Made by a program: the position numbers and the translations under genes
The notes under the pieces: generated by a model
Told to the model about the DNA's origin: nothing
The model's input: the letters and a program-made list of their open reading frames with translations, nothing else
Databases searched by the model: none
DNA from: Bacteroidia bacterium
Lineage (GTDB): Bacteria > Bacteroidota > Bacteroidia > Bacteroidales > JAPLDU01
Assembly: GCA_026391255.1 (NCBI GenBank)
Contig: JAPLDU010000079.1
Location: forward strand, 1-64,000
Direction: 5' to 3'
Length of the DNA: 64,000 nt
Part shown: positions 15,264-24,438 of the stretch, piece after piece
Numbering within the stretch: the first letter of the stretch is position 1
Layout: every line of letters begins with the position of its first letter

Positions 15264-17207
15264 ATGAAAAAAAATGTAAAGAAAACGCGGGTAACACTGA
15301 AAGGGAAAGCGGTACGGGAACCTTCCGTAAAGCAATTAACCGGAAATGGAATATTCCGCAGCAGGTTTCGTAATCTGTATTTTATACTGCTTGCCACTGC
15401 CGGTATTTACTTTTTCATTCACAATAATGGGTTTGTTCGCTGGGACGATGACTGGTACATACAGGAAAACCCGCAGGTACAGCACTTCACGGCAAGCAGT
15501 ACAGGTGCATTGTTCACACACTTTTTCAAGGGACAATACAGCCCGGTGACCACCCTGGCCATTGCCCTGATGTATGGGAAAGACCAGGCCAACCCGGGAA
15601 TTTACCACACTGTAAGTGCTCTTATCCACCTGTTAAATATTTGCCTCGTTTTCTGGCTGATATTGCTGCTTTTTGAAAGTACTGCAATGTCAACGATTGT
15701 TGCGGCCCTGTTCGGGCTGCATACTCTTCAGGCAGAAGCAGTTTCATGGGCTTCGGCAATCAAAGTCCTGCTTTATACTCTCTTTTTTCTCGCAGCGCTC
15801 ATCATGTACGTCAGGTATGTTAAAAGCGGCAAGGCAAAATATTTCATTCTGACCCTGGTGTTTTTCATTCTTTCGTTCTTTTCCAAGGAACAGGCCGTAA
15901 TGCTTGCTCTGTGTCTTGTCGCCATTGATTTTCTTCTGGAACGTAACCTGAAATCAGGAAAATTGATACTTGAAAAACTTCCCTTCTTTGCACTGTCAGT
16001 CATTATGGGAATTGTCACCATTTTTGCCAGCAAGACAGGGGAGTTTTATGAGAAAACGGCATCCGGGCCATTTTACCACCAGATAGCATTTGCTTCTTAT
16101 GCATTGGTACAATATGTGATAAAACTGGTTTTACCCGTTCATCTTTCGGCATTTTACCCTTATCCTGAAGACCACAATCTTGTCCCAGGAATTTACTGGT
16201 TGTCCGTTATCCCTGCACTGGTCATTGTCGGACTGTTCATCTGGTCATTGTTCAGGAACAGGATACCTGCCTTTGCTTTGGCTTTCTTTTTCATCAATAT
16301 CATTCTCGTTTTACAGATCATGCCTCTCAGGGATTTCATCCTGGCCGACCGTTTTGTTTATATCCCCTCCATCGGTTTTTTCATCATTATTGCCTGGATA
16401 TACAAGCATTACCTGTCTCAAAAGAAAAATCTTCAAATGCCTCTGAAAGTGATTTTCGGAGCTTACCTGTTTTTACTTTTCCTGCTTTCGTACCAACGTA
16501 CCGGAATTTGGAAGGATAGTATTTCCCTGTTCAATGATATGGTAAACAAAGAACCGGAATCCAGTGTGGCCTGGAATAACCGCGGCCTGGCAAATTATGA
16601 CCTGAAAAATTACAAGCAGGCCATCGTGGATTTTAATACTTCGATCAGACTCAACCCAAAGTCAGTATTTTCTTATAACAACCTGGGAATAACCTACACC
16701 GAAAGCGGTGACTTGAAAAACGCAGTAAAAAGCCTTGATTATGCCATTTCCATGAGGCCTGAATTTGTTCAGGCTTATTACAACCGGGCTGATGCACATT
16801 CCAAAATGGACAATCTTGCGGCTGCCATTTCAGACTACGACAAGGTACTGACATTACGTCCCGGCTATATTGAAGCATACAGCCAGAGAGGGATTATGAA
16901 GGCAAAATCAGGAAGAATGCAGGATGCCATGCCCGATCTGAATAAAGCTGTTGAACTGGAGCCCGGGAACCCTGAAGCATATATGAACAGGGGTGTGGTG
17001 AAACTGAACCTGGCAGATTATTCAGGCGCTATTGAAGATTTTTCAATCACTATAAAAATGAAACCCGGTTTTGCTTACTCTTATTTCAACCGGGGACTGG
17101 CATACATTAAATCAGGCAACCAGTCATCGGGATGCAACGACCTCGAAAAGTCCCGGCAGATGGGATTTCCGCAGGCTGAGGGAGCTTTAAGGCAGTTTTG
17201 CAAATGA
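15264..17207 (+). CDS. TMTC-like GT-C membrane glycosyltransferase with C-terminal TPR repeats
   Basis: A 647-residue protein in two parts. Residues ~35-400 contain about ten membrane helices. Between the first and second helices is an acidic D61-D62-D63-W motif (RWDDDWYI), the position of the catalytic DxD/DE site in GT-C O-mannosyltransferases. Residues ~415-640 are six or so TPR units (AWNNRGLANYDLKNYKQAI, YNNLGITYTESGD). This arrangement equals the animal TMTC proteins and many bacterial homologues of unknown acceptor. The TPR part probably faces the periplasm and binds proteins. Gene neighbours (GT2, methyltransferase) fit a protein or cell-surface glycosylation role, but that is inference. 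Confidence 0.8.
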   Translation: MKKNVKKTRVTLKGKAVREPSVKQLTGNGIFRSRFRNLYFILLATAGIYFFIHNNGFVRWDDDWYIQENPQVQHFTASSTGALFTHFFKGQYSPVTTLAIALMYGKDQANPGIYHTVSALIHLLNICLVFWLILLLFESTAMSTIVAALFGLHTLQAEAVSWASAIKVLLYTLFFLAALIMYVRYVKSGKAKYFILTLVFFILSFFSKEQAVMLALCLVAIDFLLERNLKSGKLILEKLPFFALSVIMGIVTIFASKTGEFYEKTASGPFYHQIAFASYALVQYVIKLVLPVHLSAFYPYPEDHNLVPGIYWLSVIPALVIVGLFIWSLFRNRIPAFALAFFFINIILVLQIMPLRDFILADRFVYIPSIGFFIIIAWIYKHYLSQKKNLQMPLKVIFGAYLFLLFLLSYQRTGIWKDSISLFNDMVNKEPESSVAWNNRGLANYDLKNYKQAIVDFNTSIRLNPKSVFSYNNLGITYTESGDLKNAVKSLDYAISMRPEFVQAYYNRADAHSKMDNLAAAISDYDKVLTLRPGYIEAYSQRGIMKAKSGRMQDAMPDLNKAVELEPGNPEAYMNRGVVKLNLADYSGAIEDFSITIKMKPGFAYSYFNRGLAYIKSGNQSSGCNDLEKSRQMGFPQAEGALRQFCK

Positions 17208-17240
17208 TAAACAGGCTGTGTACTTTTATACTTTAAGCTC

Positions 17241-17440
17241 TTATTTCTGAAATCGTGACGCGTTTTGGCAAAAAATCACAAAAAACAAATCACAAAAAAC
17301 AAATAATAAACAAGAACAAAATTTCAAATACGAAACAAACTTTTATGAATTTGTCATTTTGTTGATTGATATTTATTTGTTATTTGTATTTTGAGATTTG
17401 TGATTTCTTGTTTGGTTCTGATTTTTCCAGGTTAGGTTAT
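17241..17440 (-). repeat. Dispersed palindromic repeat, family R1, copy C
   Basis: Reverse orientation relative to copies A and B, starting 34 nt after the stop of the TMTC-like gene. It contains the conserved GACGCGTTTTGGCAAAA and CAAATACGAAACAAAC blocks and ends in GGTTCTGATTTTTCCAGGTTAGG, as copy D does. Confidence 0.85.
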
Positions 17441-17547
17441 TAGAATTAGTAGCAAGTATCAGTCCGCCGCGGCGGATCAAGTATCAGGACAAATGGTGAT
17501 TTAGAAACACAGTTGTCCTGTAATAATGACAAAACAAACCTTAGGTT

Positions 17548-17692
17548 CCTTGCTGCACTTCGTTTCGCTCGGAATGACAAGTATTTTAAAGGTGAAAAAG
17601 AGGGATTACCGGATGCCAAACCTCCTGTAACCACTCTCCCTTATAAATCAACAAAACAGTTTGTCATTCTGAGCGAAGCGAAGAATCTCAAA
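17548..17692. repeat. Inverted pair of GTCATTCTGAGCGAAGCG-type repeats
   Basis: GGTTCCTTGCTGCACTTCGTT... TCGGAATGACA on the left is mirrored by TGTCATTCTGAGCGAAGCG AAGAATCT on the right. This is a widely dispersed intergenic motif in Bacteroidota and related phyla. Confidence 0.65.
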
Positions 17693-17833
17693 CATATTAA
17701 CCGGATACCGGATAACAGTAAAATAGAAACATTGACGAAATGCGATTTTCGAAACTAATGCATTTATAATTAATAATTTACATTTTATTAAAATGAATTA
17801 ACATTTTTTTGTTCATAACTTATTTGCAAACAA

Positions 17834-17866
17834 TTTGATTTTTAAGCCAATCCGGTTGTACCTTCG
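17834..17866 (+). promoter_or_regulatory. Bacteroidota-type promoter before the unknown gene at 17912
   Basis: TTTG near 17834-17837 and TACCTTCG at 17859-17866, spaced about 21 nt, resemble TTTG...TAnnTTTG with one mismatch in the -7 box. Confidence 0.5.
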
Positions 17867-17911
17867 CAGTTATTAAACAAATTTAACAAGCTACTGACAG
17901 TTTATTAACAA

Positions 17912-18736
17912 ATGCCATACAGGAGGCTGCCAAATACCGACAGTGCCAGGCTCAAAGCCCTGCGCACCGCTCTGAAAAAGGGCATGGAATTATCACCGGT
18001 CGATATGGCAATCACTTCAGCCACATACCAGAAATTGAAATCATTCCTGCCCTGTTTTGAACAGGAGATGATCCAGCTAAAAGCCGCATACAGCACACAG
18101 GTCGAAAAAAACAAGGATTATCTCGATCTTCAGAAAAAAGCCAGATTATATATTTCCCATTTTCTCCAGGTGTTGAATTTCAGCATTGCACGCGGCGAAC
18201 TACCGCCGGCAGCGCTTACATTCTATGGTCTGGGAGAAAACAACCACAAAATACCCTTGCTGAATAGTGATCCTGAAATAATAAAATGGGGGTCCCTGGT
18301 GGTGAAAGGCGAAACCGAACGTGTTGGAAAAGGTGGCAATATCATTACTAATCCGACATCAGCATTGGTAAATGTCTGGTACGAAAAATTCTGTGACGCC
18401 TATCATTATCAGAAAAACCTGCAGAAAAATACAAGCCGTGCGTTGAGCAGAGTGTCGGGACTTCGCTCGGAAGCCGACAGCATTATCGTTAAGGTATGGA
18501 ACGAAGTGGAAGATAAATTCAGATTGCTTCCGGACGAAGAAAGACGTCAAAAAGCCGGGGAATATGGCATTATCTATGTTTTTCGTAAATCAGAACTCGA
18601 ACCTCCCGTAAATAATTATATGGCCGAAGACAGGGCTTCCAGGCTTATTGAAATGATAAACCAGGAAGAAAACAGCAATGAAGAGGAAATGCTACAATAC
18701 TCTTTTCTCTTTCCTGAAAACCAGGAAAATTATTAG
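17912..18736 (+). CDS. Unknown soluble protein
   Basis: A 274-residue protein that I do not recognise. It lacks a signal peptide and membrane helices. It opens with PYRRLPNTDSARLKAL and is largely helical in the first half (YLDLQKKARLYISHFLQVLNFSIARGE). A central conserved-looking block YGLGENNHKIPLL and GNIITNPTSALVNVWYEKF follow, then an acidic C-terminus. The style resembles conserved Bacteroidota proteins of about 250-280 residues with no assigned function. Its last 45 nt overlap, tail to tail, the end of the CPBP protease gene on the other strand. Confidence 0.7.
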   Translation: MPYRRLPNTDSARLKALRTALKKGMELSPVDMAITSATYQKLKSFLPCFEQEMIQLKAAYSTQVEKNKDYLDLQKKARLYISHFLQVLNFSIARGELPPAALTFYGLGENNHKIPLLNSDPEIIKWGSLVVKGETERVGKGGNIITNPTSALVNVWYEKFCDAYHYQKNLQKNTSRALSRVSGLRSEADSIIVKVWNEVEDKFRLLPDEERRQKAGEYGIIYVFRKSELEPPVNNYMAEDRASRLIEMINQEENSNEEEMLQYSFLFPENQENY

Positions 18737-19603
18737 TGTCGTAAACACGGCACTTAATACCAGCATCACTATATCAGAAACGTTGCCGGTAGCCGATCCC
18801 AGCTTATCAATTTTATCATTTACTTCTTTATTGGCAATAAACCACGATAGTACAGCAAAGGAATTATTAAAGAAATGAGCCGCCACAGGCAGCCATATAC
18901 TTTCACTCCAGATAAACAGGTAGCCGAAAAGCAATCCGAGCATCATGCGTGGTAAAAACCCATAAAACTGCAGGTGAAAAGCGCTGAACAAGACTGCGGC
19001 AATCAATATTCCGATATGTTTGTTACGGGTCCATTCTGAAAATAATCTTTGCAATATTCCCCTGAAGAGAAACTCCTCACCAACAGCCGGTATGACTGCG
19101 ATCATAAGCAGATTGACCATTAATCCGCCTATGCTTCTTACATTCAGGAAATCTTCCGTTATCCTGCCCGCATAATCTTCTGTTTCCTTCATCCACTTTT
19201 CCACTGGCTCCAGGAATTGAGGAAGCTTCAGGGTTGAATTGATATCTGTAAAAAAATTAATCAAGGGTAATGCAACCATCAGCAATATTAGGACAAGGAA
19301 AACAGACCTGGTCTGGGGAAATTTGCCTGCTTTCAGGTAATCAGCGATGTTACTTCCGGATAATCTTGCAAAAATCAGCGGTGGTACCACAAACATCCCG
19401 ATGGATTCAATAATCTGGTAGTATTTCATGAAGCTTATATTGTTCAATAATGCTGAGGAAGCGATACCCGGGTTGCTAAGTAAATTGATCTTAAAGAACA
19501 ATAATGCCCCGACTGCCCCGATTATCATAAAGACCAATGTTGATACCAGGACAATAAAAGCCAGCAGGATAATCTTGGCAAAAGGAGAAGAATCTTTGAA
19601 CAT
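18692..19603 (-). CDS. CPBP-family intramembrane glutamic endopeptidase
   Basis: A 303-residue membrane protein with about eight hydrophobic segments. The three CAAX-protease (Abi) motifs are present: EExxxR as GEEFLFRG near residue 175, FxxxH as FSAFHLQFYG near 205-214, and HFFNN near 249. These are the catalytic residues of the Rce1-like family, which cleaves within the membrane. Substrates in bacteria are mostly unknown. The 3' end overlaps the end of the convergent unknown gene by 45 nt; there is no other partner. Confidence 0.88.
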   Translation of the reverse strand: MFKDSSPFAKIILLAFIVLVSTLVFMIIGAVGALLFFKINLLSNPGIASSALLNNISFMKYYQIIESIGMFVVPPLIFARLSGSNIADYLKAGKFPQTRSVFLVLILLMVALPLINFFTDINSTLKLPQFLEPVEKWMKETEDYAGRITEDFLNVRSIGGLMVNLLMIAVIPAVGEEFLFRGILQRLFSEWTRNKHIGILIAAVLFSAFHLQFYGFLPRMMLGLLFGYLFIWSESIWLPVAAHFFNNSFAVLSWFIANKEVNDKIDKLGSATGNVSDIVMLVLSAVFTTLIIFLVFRKEKRVL

Positions 19604-19971
19604 CAGTAATTTTTTTTCAAAAATACATCAATCCCGAACAACAACAATGTCAGTATTTATAAGATTTTTCTTAATCAGCTCAAAATATAATAGTGAGTAA
19701 TCCAATGTTGTTTAGTTAGCAAAAATCAAATAGAACGCTGATGACGCAGATTGTTATGATTTTTTAAGAATTATCAGTGTTATCTGCGTTCCATTCTTAA
19801 TTATACGACATTGGTGAAAATCCCTGATTCCCATGAAGAATTCATAAAAAACGGGAAAGAAAGCAAGTAACAAATATTTTAAAATCAGAAATCGAATGCT
19901 TAATTTATAACACCATTGCATTTTGGAATATATAAATTATCTATTTTTACAATTTATTATTCGCATTTAAA
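19604..19971. other. Intergenic region with an imperfect dyad
   Basis: No gene seen. AACGCTGATGACGCAGATT (~19735-19753) is imperfectly mirrored by TCAGTGTTATCTGCGTTCC (~19775-19793), a common intergenic repeat type. TATTTTTA at 19942-19949 may be the -7 box of the next gene. Confidence 0.5.
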
Positions 19972-20631
19972 ATGAACCTGTTTAAATTTGTACAACGTAT
20001 ATGGATTATTAATACCAAAGGCGCCTACAGCCAGGAGTATATCAATTTCTTCAAGAAGAATAACGGATTCCATCCATACAACACATGCCTTAAAAATTCT
20101 CTTACTCATTATCTAATACAGTTTTTCAGGAAAAATACCACCATTTTCCCCATTCAGGAGGAAATCAAATTCGGAGATATTCCTTTTGGTTTTAACTTTA
20201 CCAAACTATTTAAAATGAAAGGGATACCCAATTGCTTCAATATCGACCCGATTGATAATGCCATACTGAAAGTACTACGATACAGCGAAAAAGTGCCGAA
20301 ATCAAATATGAACGCGACTTATTTCTTCCTTAACGACAAGTTTTTCCTTGGAGAGTACCGTTTCGGAGATATCACTTTTATTAACCTGCCTGATGTAATT
20401 AAAACTCTTTCGAAAAGATATAAGGTTGAGCTTCCTGAAACATCCGAGGAATTTCTGATAGTTGATCCAAATGGTGTTATTATCCATTATTTATTCAATG
20501 GCATTGCAGCATCAATCAGGTATTTTTCCAATGTTGACAACGAAATACGCCAGGTTATCAATAATTATATGAATGTTAATGTAAAAGAGGAAGATGAAAA
20601 CCTGGAGTCGGTGCTCTCACAACATTTTTAA
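19972..20631 (+). CDS. Unknown protein upstream of mtgA
   Basis: A 219-residue protein without signal peptide or membrane helices. It is rich in aromatic residues (KFVQRIWIINTKGAYSQEYI, FGDIPFGFNFTKLF). No known family is recognised. It lies 41 nt before mtgA on the same strand, so co-transcription is likely and a cell-envelope link is possible. Confidence that it is a real gene rests on its length, strand and its place just behind a plausible promoter. Confidence 0.65.
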   Translation: MNLFKFVQRIWIINTKGAYSQEYINFFKKNNGFHPYNTCLKNSLTHYLIQFFRKNTTIFPIQEEIKFGDIPFGFNFTKLFKMKGIPNCFNIDPIDNAILKVLRYSEKVPKSNMNATYFFLNDKFFLGEYRFGDITFINLPDVIKTLSKRYKVELPETSEEFLIVDPNGVIIHYLFNGIAASIRYFSNVDNEIRQVINNYMNVNVKEEDENLESVLSQHF

Positions 20632-20672
20632 AAGAATGTTCCCATAATCTGGCATACCAGGTTTTACTTCTG

Positions 20673-21365
20673 ATGAAAGATGCATTTAAAAAAATACTGA
20701 AAATCCTGAGGAACATTTTCATCGGGATTTTTCTTTTCAGTATCCTGAGTACGATTTTATACCGTTTTGTTCCCGTTCCGATAACACCGCTCATGATCAT
20801 CCGATGTGGGGAACAGATGATTGACGGCAAAGAAATGCGTATTAAAAAGACATGGAAACCCCTGGAAAAAATTTCTCCAAACCTCCAACAGGCAGCCATT
20901 GCCGGTGAGGATAACAATTTTATGACACATTTCGGTTTTGATTTTAAAGCCATTCAGAAAGCCAGGGAACACAATGAGGTAAGCAAAACCATGCGGGGTG
21001 CAAGTACCATCTCACAGCAAACAGCAAAAAATGTATTTCTCTGGCCGCAAAGATCTTATTTACGCAAAGGATTGGAAGCTTACTTTACGGTGCTTATTGA
21101 GTTGTTCTGGAGCAAAAAACGTATCCTCGAGGTATATCTGAATGTGATTGAACTGGGAGATGGCATTTATGGCGCCGAGGCTGCATCAATGGAATATTTT
21201 AAAAAACCTGCTGCCAGGCTGACAAGGAACGAAGCAAGCCTGATAACAGCAATATTTCCCAATCCGCTGGAATGGCGCCCCGATAATCCTACTGCCTATG
21301 TTAAACACAGGCAGGGACTTATCTTAAATCTGATGAATAAAATTGAACCGGTAAAATTCAGGTAA
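20673..21365 (+). CDS. mtgA: Monofunctional biosynthetic peptidoglycan transglycosylase
   Basis: A 230-residue GT51 enzyme that polymerises lipid II into glycan strands. One N-terminal membrane anchor (residues ~10-30) is followed by the GT51 domain. Visible motifs: the catalytic glutamate region AGEDNNFMTHFGFD, then RGASTISQQTAKNVFLW and the second conserved glutamate in RILEVYLNVIELGDGIYG. The length and lack of a transpeptidase domain fit MtgA rather than a class A PBP. It probably shares an mRNA with the unknown gene 41 nt upstream and is convergent with the TPR gene, 9 nt away. Confidence 0.93.
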   Translation: MKDAFKKILKILRNIFIGIFLFSILSTILYRFVPVPITPLMIIRCGEQMIDGKEMRIKKTWKPLEKISPNLQQAAIAGEDNNFMTHFGFDFKAIQKAREHNEVSKTMRGASTISQQTAKNVFLWPQRSYLRKGLEAYFTVLIELFWSKKRILEVYLNVIELGDGIYGAEAASMEYFKKPAARLTRNEASLITAIFPNPLEWRPDNPTAYVKHRQGLILNLMNKIEPVKFR

Positions 21366-21374
21366 TATTCTGAA

Positions 21375-22793
21375 TCAGCTTTCGGGTGTGTATTTAGTTA
21401 TCATCTTCAGCACCTTAGAATCATCTGCCGCTCCGGGATATATGCGCATCAGGGTTTCATGGCTGTTGAAATCTGTTTTCAGAGCTGTTTCAAAATAATC
21501 AAGGCCTCTCTTTTTGTTTTGCATACTAAGGTGGTAAGCTGCCAGGTGGTAGAGCACATCAGCATTGGTTGAATTATCACCGGTAAGATCTTCCAGAAGT
21601 TTCACCGCTCTTTCAATTTCTTTAACGGCATAGAACATTTCCGACAATTCAATCCATGAATCAACATCAGCCGGATCAATCTCAGTGGCTTTGGTAAAAC
21701 AAACAATGGCTTCGTTTGGCAATAACATTTTTGAATAAATCTGACCCTTGGTAAACCAGTAATCAGAATTGTTTTTCTCTAAAGTGTTGGCTCTGTTGAT
21801 ATAATACAAGGCCATGTCTAAGTTCCCGTCGTACAGGTTCATAACTGACATACCATACCACGCATCGGCAAAACTTTCGTCAATATCCAGAGATTTCAGG
21901 TAATACTCACGGGCAAGTCCATATTCCCCCATTTTTTCATAACACTCACCAATATAATATACTGCCTGAACATTGTCGTCTTCCAGCAGAATGAACTCAT
22001 TGTAAACTTCAATTGCTTCCTTGTACCTTCCAAAATTTGCCAGCGTATTTGCTTTGTTAAAATGTGCCGATGTGAAGTTAGGCTCAATAGCCATGGCAAA
22101 ATCGTAAGCCTCAATCGCCTTATCGAAATTTCCAACTACATTATAACAAATACCGAGGTTATACCATGCATTTTCTGAAAAAGGATCATGTTCAAGGTAG
22201 ATTCGGTAATTATCAATGCTTTTATCGTATTTGCCAAGCTTCTCGTAACAATAAGCAATATCATAAATGACGTCCGGATTATCCTTGTTTATTTCATAGG
22301 ACTCATGCAGGTATTTCAGCGCCATTTCATAATGATTTGTTTCCTGCAGGGCGATGGCAATGTCGTATAAAACTTCGTCCTTATTTTCAACTATCATAGA
22401 AAGTGCCTTACTGAACTGCCGGGCAGCTTCCCTGACATTTCCCAGCATGGTATAAACCACTCCCTTCAGAAAATACACTTCATAATTGGTTGATTCTGCC
22501 TTCTCGACAGATTTTAATATTTTAAGCGCTCCTGCCGGGTTCTCATGGTTTATGTATAACTGCGCTTTTTTTAACAGGATGATGGAAGAATCAGGGTGCT
22601 GAAGGCAGGCCAGATCGGTTGCCTGAATAGCATTGTTAATTTTGTTGCTGTCAAGGTAATAATCAATGATCTGTTCAAATTCGTCCACATCAAAATACTG
22701 CCTGGTCTTATTCTTCAGCATTTCTTCATACCGCTGAACTGACTCAGACATTTCTTCACTGTCAAAAAAATCATCAAAATCGTCGAACATCAC
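21375..22793 (-). CDS. TPR-repeat protein (cytoplasmic)
   Basis: A 472-residue protein with an acidic N-terminus (MFDDFDDFFDSEEM) and at least ten tandem TPR units from about residue 50 to 440, for example AWYNLGICYNVVGNFDKAIEA and VIYDIAYCYEKLGKYDKSI. There is no signal peptide. Proteins of this size and layout are conserved in Bacteroidota; a scaffold role is likely and the partner is unknown. The start is supported by a -7 box on the minus strand at 22808-22815, only 15 nt upstream. Confidence 0.85.
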   Translation of the reverse strand: MMFDDFDDFFDSEEMSESVQRYEEMLKNKTRQYFDVDEFEQIIDYYLDSNKINNAIQATDLACLQHPDSSIILLKKAQLYINHENPAGALKILKSVEKAESTNYEVYFLKGVVYTMLGNVREAARQFSKALSMIVENKDEVLYDIAIALQETNHYEMALKYLHESYEINKDNPDVIYDIAYCYEKLGKYDKSIDNYRIYLEHDPFSENAWYNLGICYNVVGNFDKAIEAYDFAMAIEPNFTSAHFNKANTLANFGRYKEAIEVYNEFILLEDDNVQAVYYIGECYEKMGEYGLAREYYLKSLDIDESFADAWYGMSVMNLYDGNLDMALYYINRANTLEKNNSDYWFTKGQIYSKMLLPNEAIVCFTKATEIDPADVDSWIELSEMFYAVKEIERAVKLLEDLTGDNSTNADVLYHLAAYHLSMQNKKRGLDYFETALKTDFNSHETLMRIYPGAADDSKVLKMITKYTPES

Positions 22794-23061
22794 AAGATAT
22801 TTGGCTGCAAAAATAGTTTATTTTTAACTATTTTGATCATATTTCCAGGGTTTTCAGTTGCTGAAAATCATGTAATTAATTTGCATTTTAACTGAATTAT
22901 TTATAAATCATTATGTTATGCACCAGTATTTTATGACCATTCCGGTAAATCAGGTATCAGGATAAGTTATGAGTTATGATCTGCCTGAGGCGGAATGAAT
23001 GATGAGATTAATACAAACTCTGAAATACCGGCGTAGTGGCTTGGTTTTTAGTAATAATTTT
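22794..23061. other. Intergenic region before the insertion sequence
   Basis: No gene. Apart from the promoter of the TPR gene it holds a CTGCCTGAGGCGG mini-hairpin (22979-22996) and the left target-site copy AATAATTTT (23053-23061). Confidence 0.6.
22808..22815 (-). promoter_or_regulatory. -7 promoter element for the TPR gene
   Basis: Minus-strand TATTTTTG, 15 nt before the ATG at 22793, giving a very short leader. Confidence 0.5.
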
Positions 23062-23083
23062 CTTAGTACATGACAAAAATTTT
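23062..23083 (+). repeat. IS left terminal inverted repeat
   Basis: A 22-bp end, paired with the right end at 24263-24284; two mismatches. Confidence 0.9.
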
Positions 23084-23198
23084 GCAACAGTCTAATTGTT
23101 AATAACTTACAGTGTTTTTGTTGATAAAATTGTATCAAAATATTTGGTAAATACCTTGATATTCAATTGGTTAGCGGCTTAACCAAAAACCAAAACCA

Positions 23199-24284
23199 AT
23201 GAATACCAAGGTTGATTACAAAAGTAATGAATTAGTTTCTATTTTCAGTGAAAAGACAGGATGGAATTTATCACGTGTTAAGTTTCTGGTGTTTTTCCTG
23301 ATAGCGATTGTTAAGTGTCAAACAGTTAGCTTTTCAAGACTGGCAACGATATTCAATGGCAGGGTACAACCCGGTTCAAATTTAAGGAGGATTCAAAGAT
23401 TTTTCGCACAGTTTGATTTTAATGAACGAATGTTTGGGAAATTAATATTTGCATTGCTGCCTATTGAGCCTCCATATCGTTTGAGCCTTGATAGGACCAA
23501 TTGGAAATTTGGAAAGACCGATATCAATATACTTATGATCAGTGTTTGTTACTATGGGGTTGCCATCCCACTGTTGTGGACGATGCTTCCAAAAAGGGGA
23601 AATTCGAACCAAAAAGAACGAATAGCACTTTTGGAAAGGTACATCTCATTATTTGGAATAATGAGCATTGAAAGCATTTTGGCCGATCGTGAATTTATCG
23701 GTTCAACATGGGTGAAACACCTTATTGGGGAAAAGATAGCATTCTACATACGTATAAAAGAAAACATGTGGATGGAATCTAAGCCGGGAACATTCGTGAG
23801 AGCATTTTCCTTTTTCAAAGACCTGAAGTTTAATACAGCATTGAGCCTGAAAAAACCGGTTAAGATAAATGATAACAAAACATATTTGTCCGGATTGAAA
23901 ATCCTCAATAAGCACAGAAATATTGAGTATGTTATAATTGCTTCAGATTATTATGACGAGCATGCCTTGATAATGTATAAGGACAGGTGGCAGATTGAAA
24001 CGATGTTTAAAGCCCTTAAATCATCAGGGTTTAATATTGAGGATACACATCTTTCTGACCTTAATCGGATATCCAAAATGCTTTCCTTAGTCTGTATTGC
24101 ATTTATTTGGGCATATTATGTGGGAATTTACAGAGATAAAAATATTGAGCCTATCAAAATTAAAAAACACGGGCGCCGACAATATAGCTTCTTTACCTAT
24201 GGTCTCCGCTTCATTGAACGGGCATTGGTCTGCTCTGTAGCGGCTGATATTGTAATCATATTAAAAATTTTGTCATGTACTTAG
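23199..24284 (+). CDS. IS4-family DDE transposase
   Basis: A 361-residue transposase. The catalytic triad is visible: first Asp in LSLDRTNWKFG (about residue 104), second in ILADREFIGS (about 161-165), and Glu in the YREK-like motif YKDRWQIETMFKALK (about 264-278), the hallmark of IS4-family enzymes. The N-terminal helical region suits end recognition. The stop codon TAG (24282-24284) is formed by the last three bases of the element, so the ORF runs to the very end of the right inverted repeat. No frameshift or stop interrupts it, so it should be functional. Confidence 0.95.
   Translation: MNTKVDYKSNELVSIFSEKTGWNLSRVKFLVFFLIAIVKCQTVSFSRLATIFNGRVQPGSNLRRIQRFFAQFDFNERMFGKLIFALLPIEPPYRLSLDRTNWKFGKTDINILMISVCYYGVAIPLLWTMLPKRGNSNQKERIALLERYISLFGIMSIESILADREFIGSTWVKHLIGEKIAFYIRIKENMWMESKPGTFVRAFSFFKDLKFNTALSLKKPVKINDNKTYLSGLKILNKHRNIEYVIIASDYYDEHALIMYKDRWQIETMFKALKSSGFNIEDTHLSDLNRISKMLSLVCIAFIWAYYVGIYRDKNIEPIKIKKHGRRQYSFFTYGLRFIERALVCSVAADIVIILKILSCT
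24263..24284 (-). repeat. IS right terminal inverted repeat
   Basis: A 22-bp end that overlaps the last codons and stop of the transposase; followed by the target-site copy AATAATTTT (24285-24293). Confidence 0.9.
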
Positions 24285-24438
24285 AATAATTTTATCAAAA
24301 GTATCAGGTAAATCATATTAATCAAAGTTCAGACATTTTTCCAAACGCCTGACAGCCTGCAGTCTAAATACCTGAATAGCTTGCAGCATTTTATTATCTT
24401 ATGATTATCATTAGATTTGGCAAAAATTACACAGCAAT

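Larger units (their letters stand above)
17208..17911. other. Intergenic region with several repeat families
   Basis: No gene supported. It contains R1 copy C (17241-17440), a TCCGCCGCGGCGGA hairpin (17463-17476) within TATCAG repeats, an inverted pair of the GCGAAGCGAAG-type repeat (~17548-17578 and 17659-17692), and a promoter for the next gene (17834-17866). Confidence 0.6.
23062..24284 (+). mobile_element. Complete IS4-family insertion sequence (1223 bp) with 9-bp target duplication
   Basis: Left end CTTAGTACATGACAAAAATTTT (23062-23083) matches the reverse complement of the right end (24263-24284) over 22 bp with two mismatches. Both sides are flanked by the identical 9-bp AATAATTTT (23053-23061 and 24285-24293). 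One transposase gene fills the interior. Intact ends, intact target duplication and intact ORF point to a recent insertion. Confidence 0.93.

Noticed and set aside
17513-17758. 81-codon plus-strand ORF
   Set aside because: Made of the GCGAAGCGAAG-type dispersed repeat; such translations recur wherever that repeat occurs.
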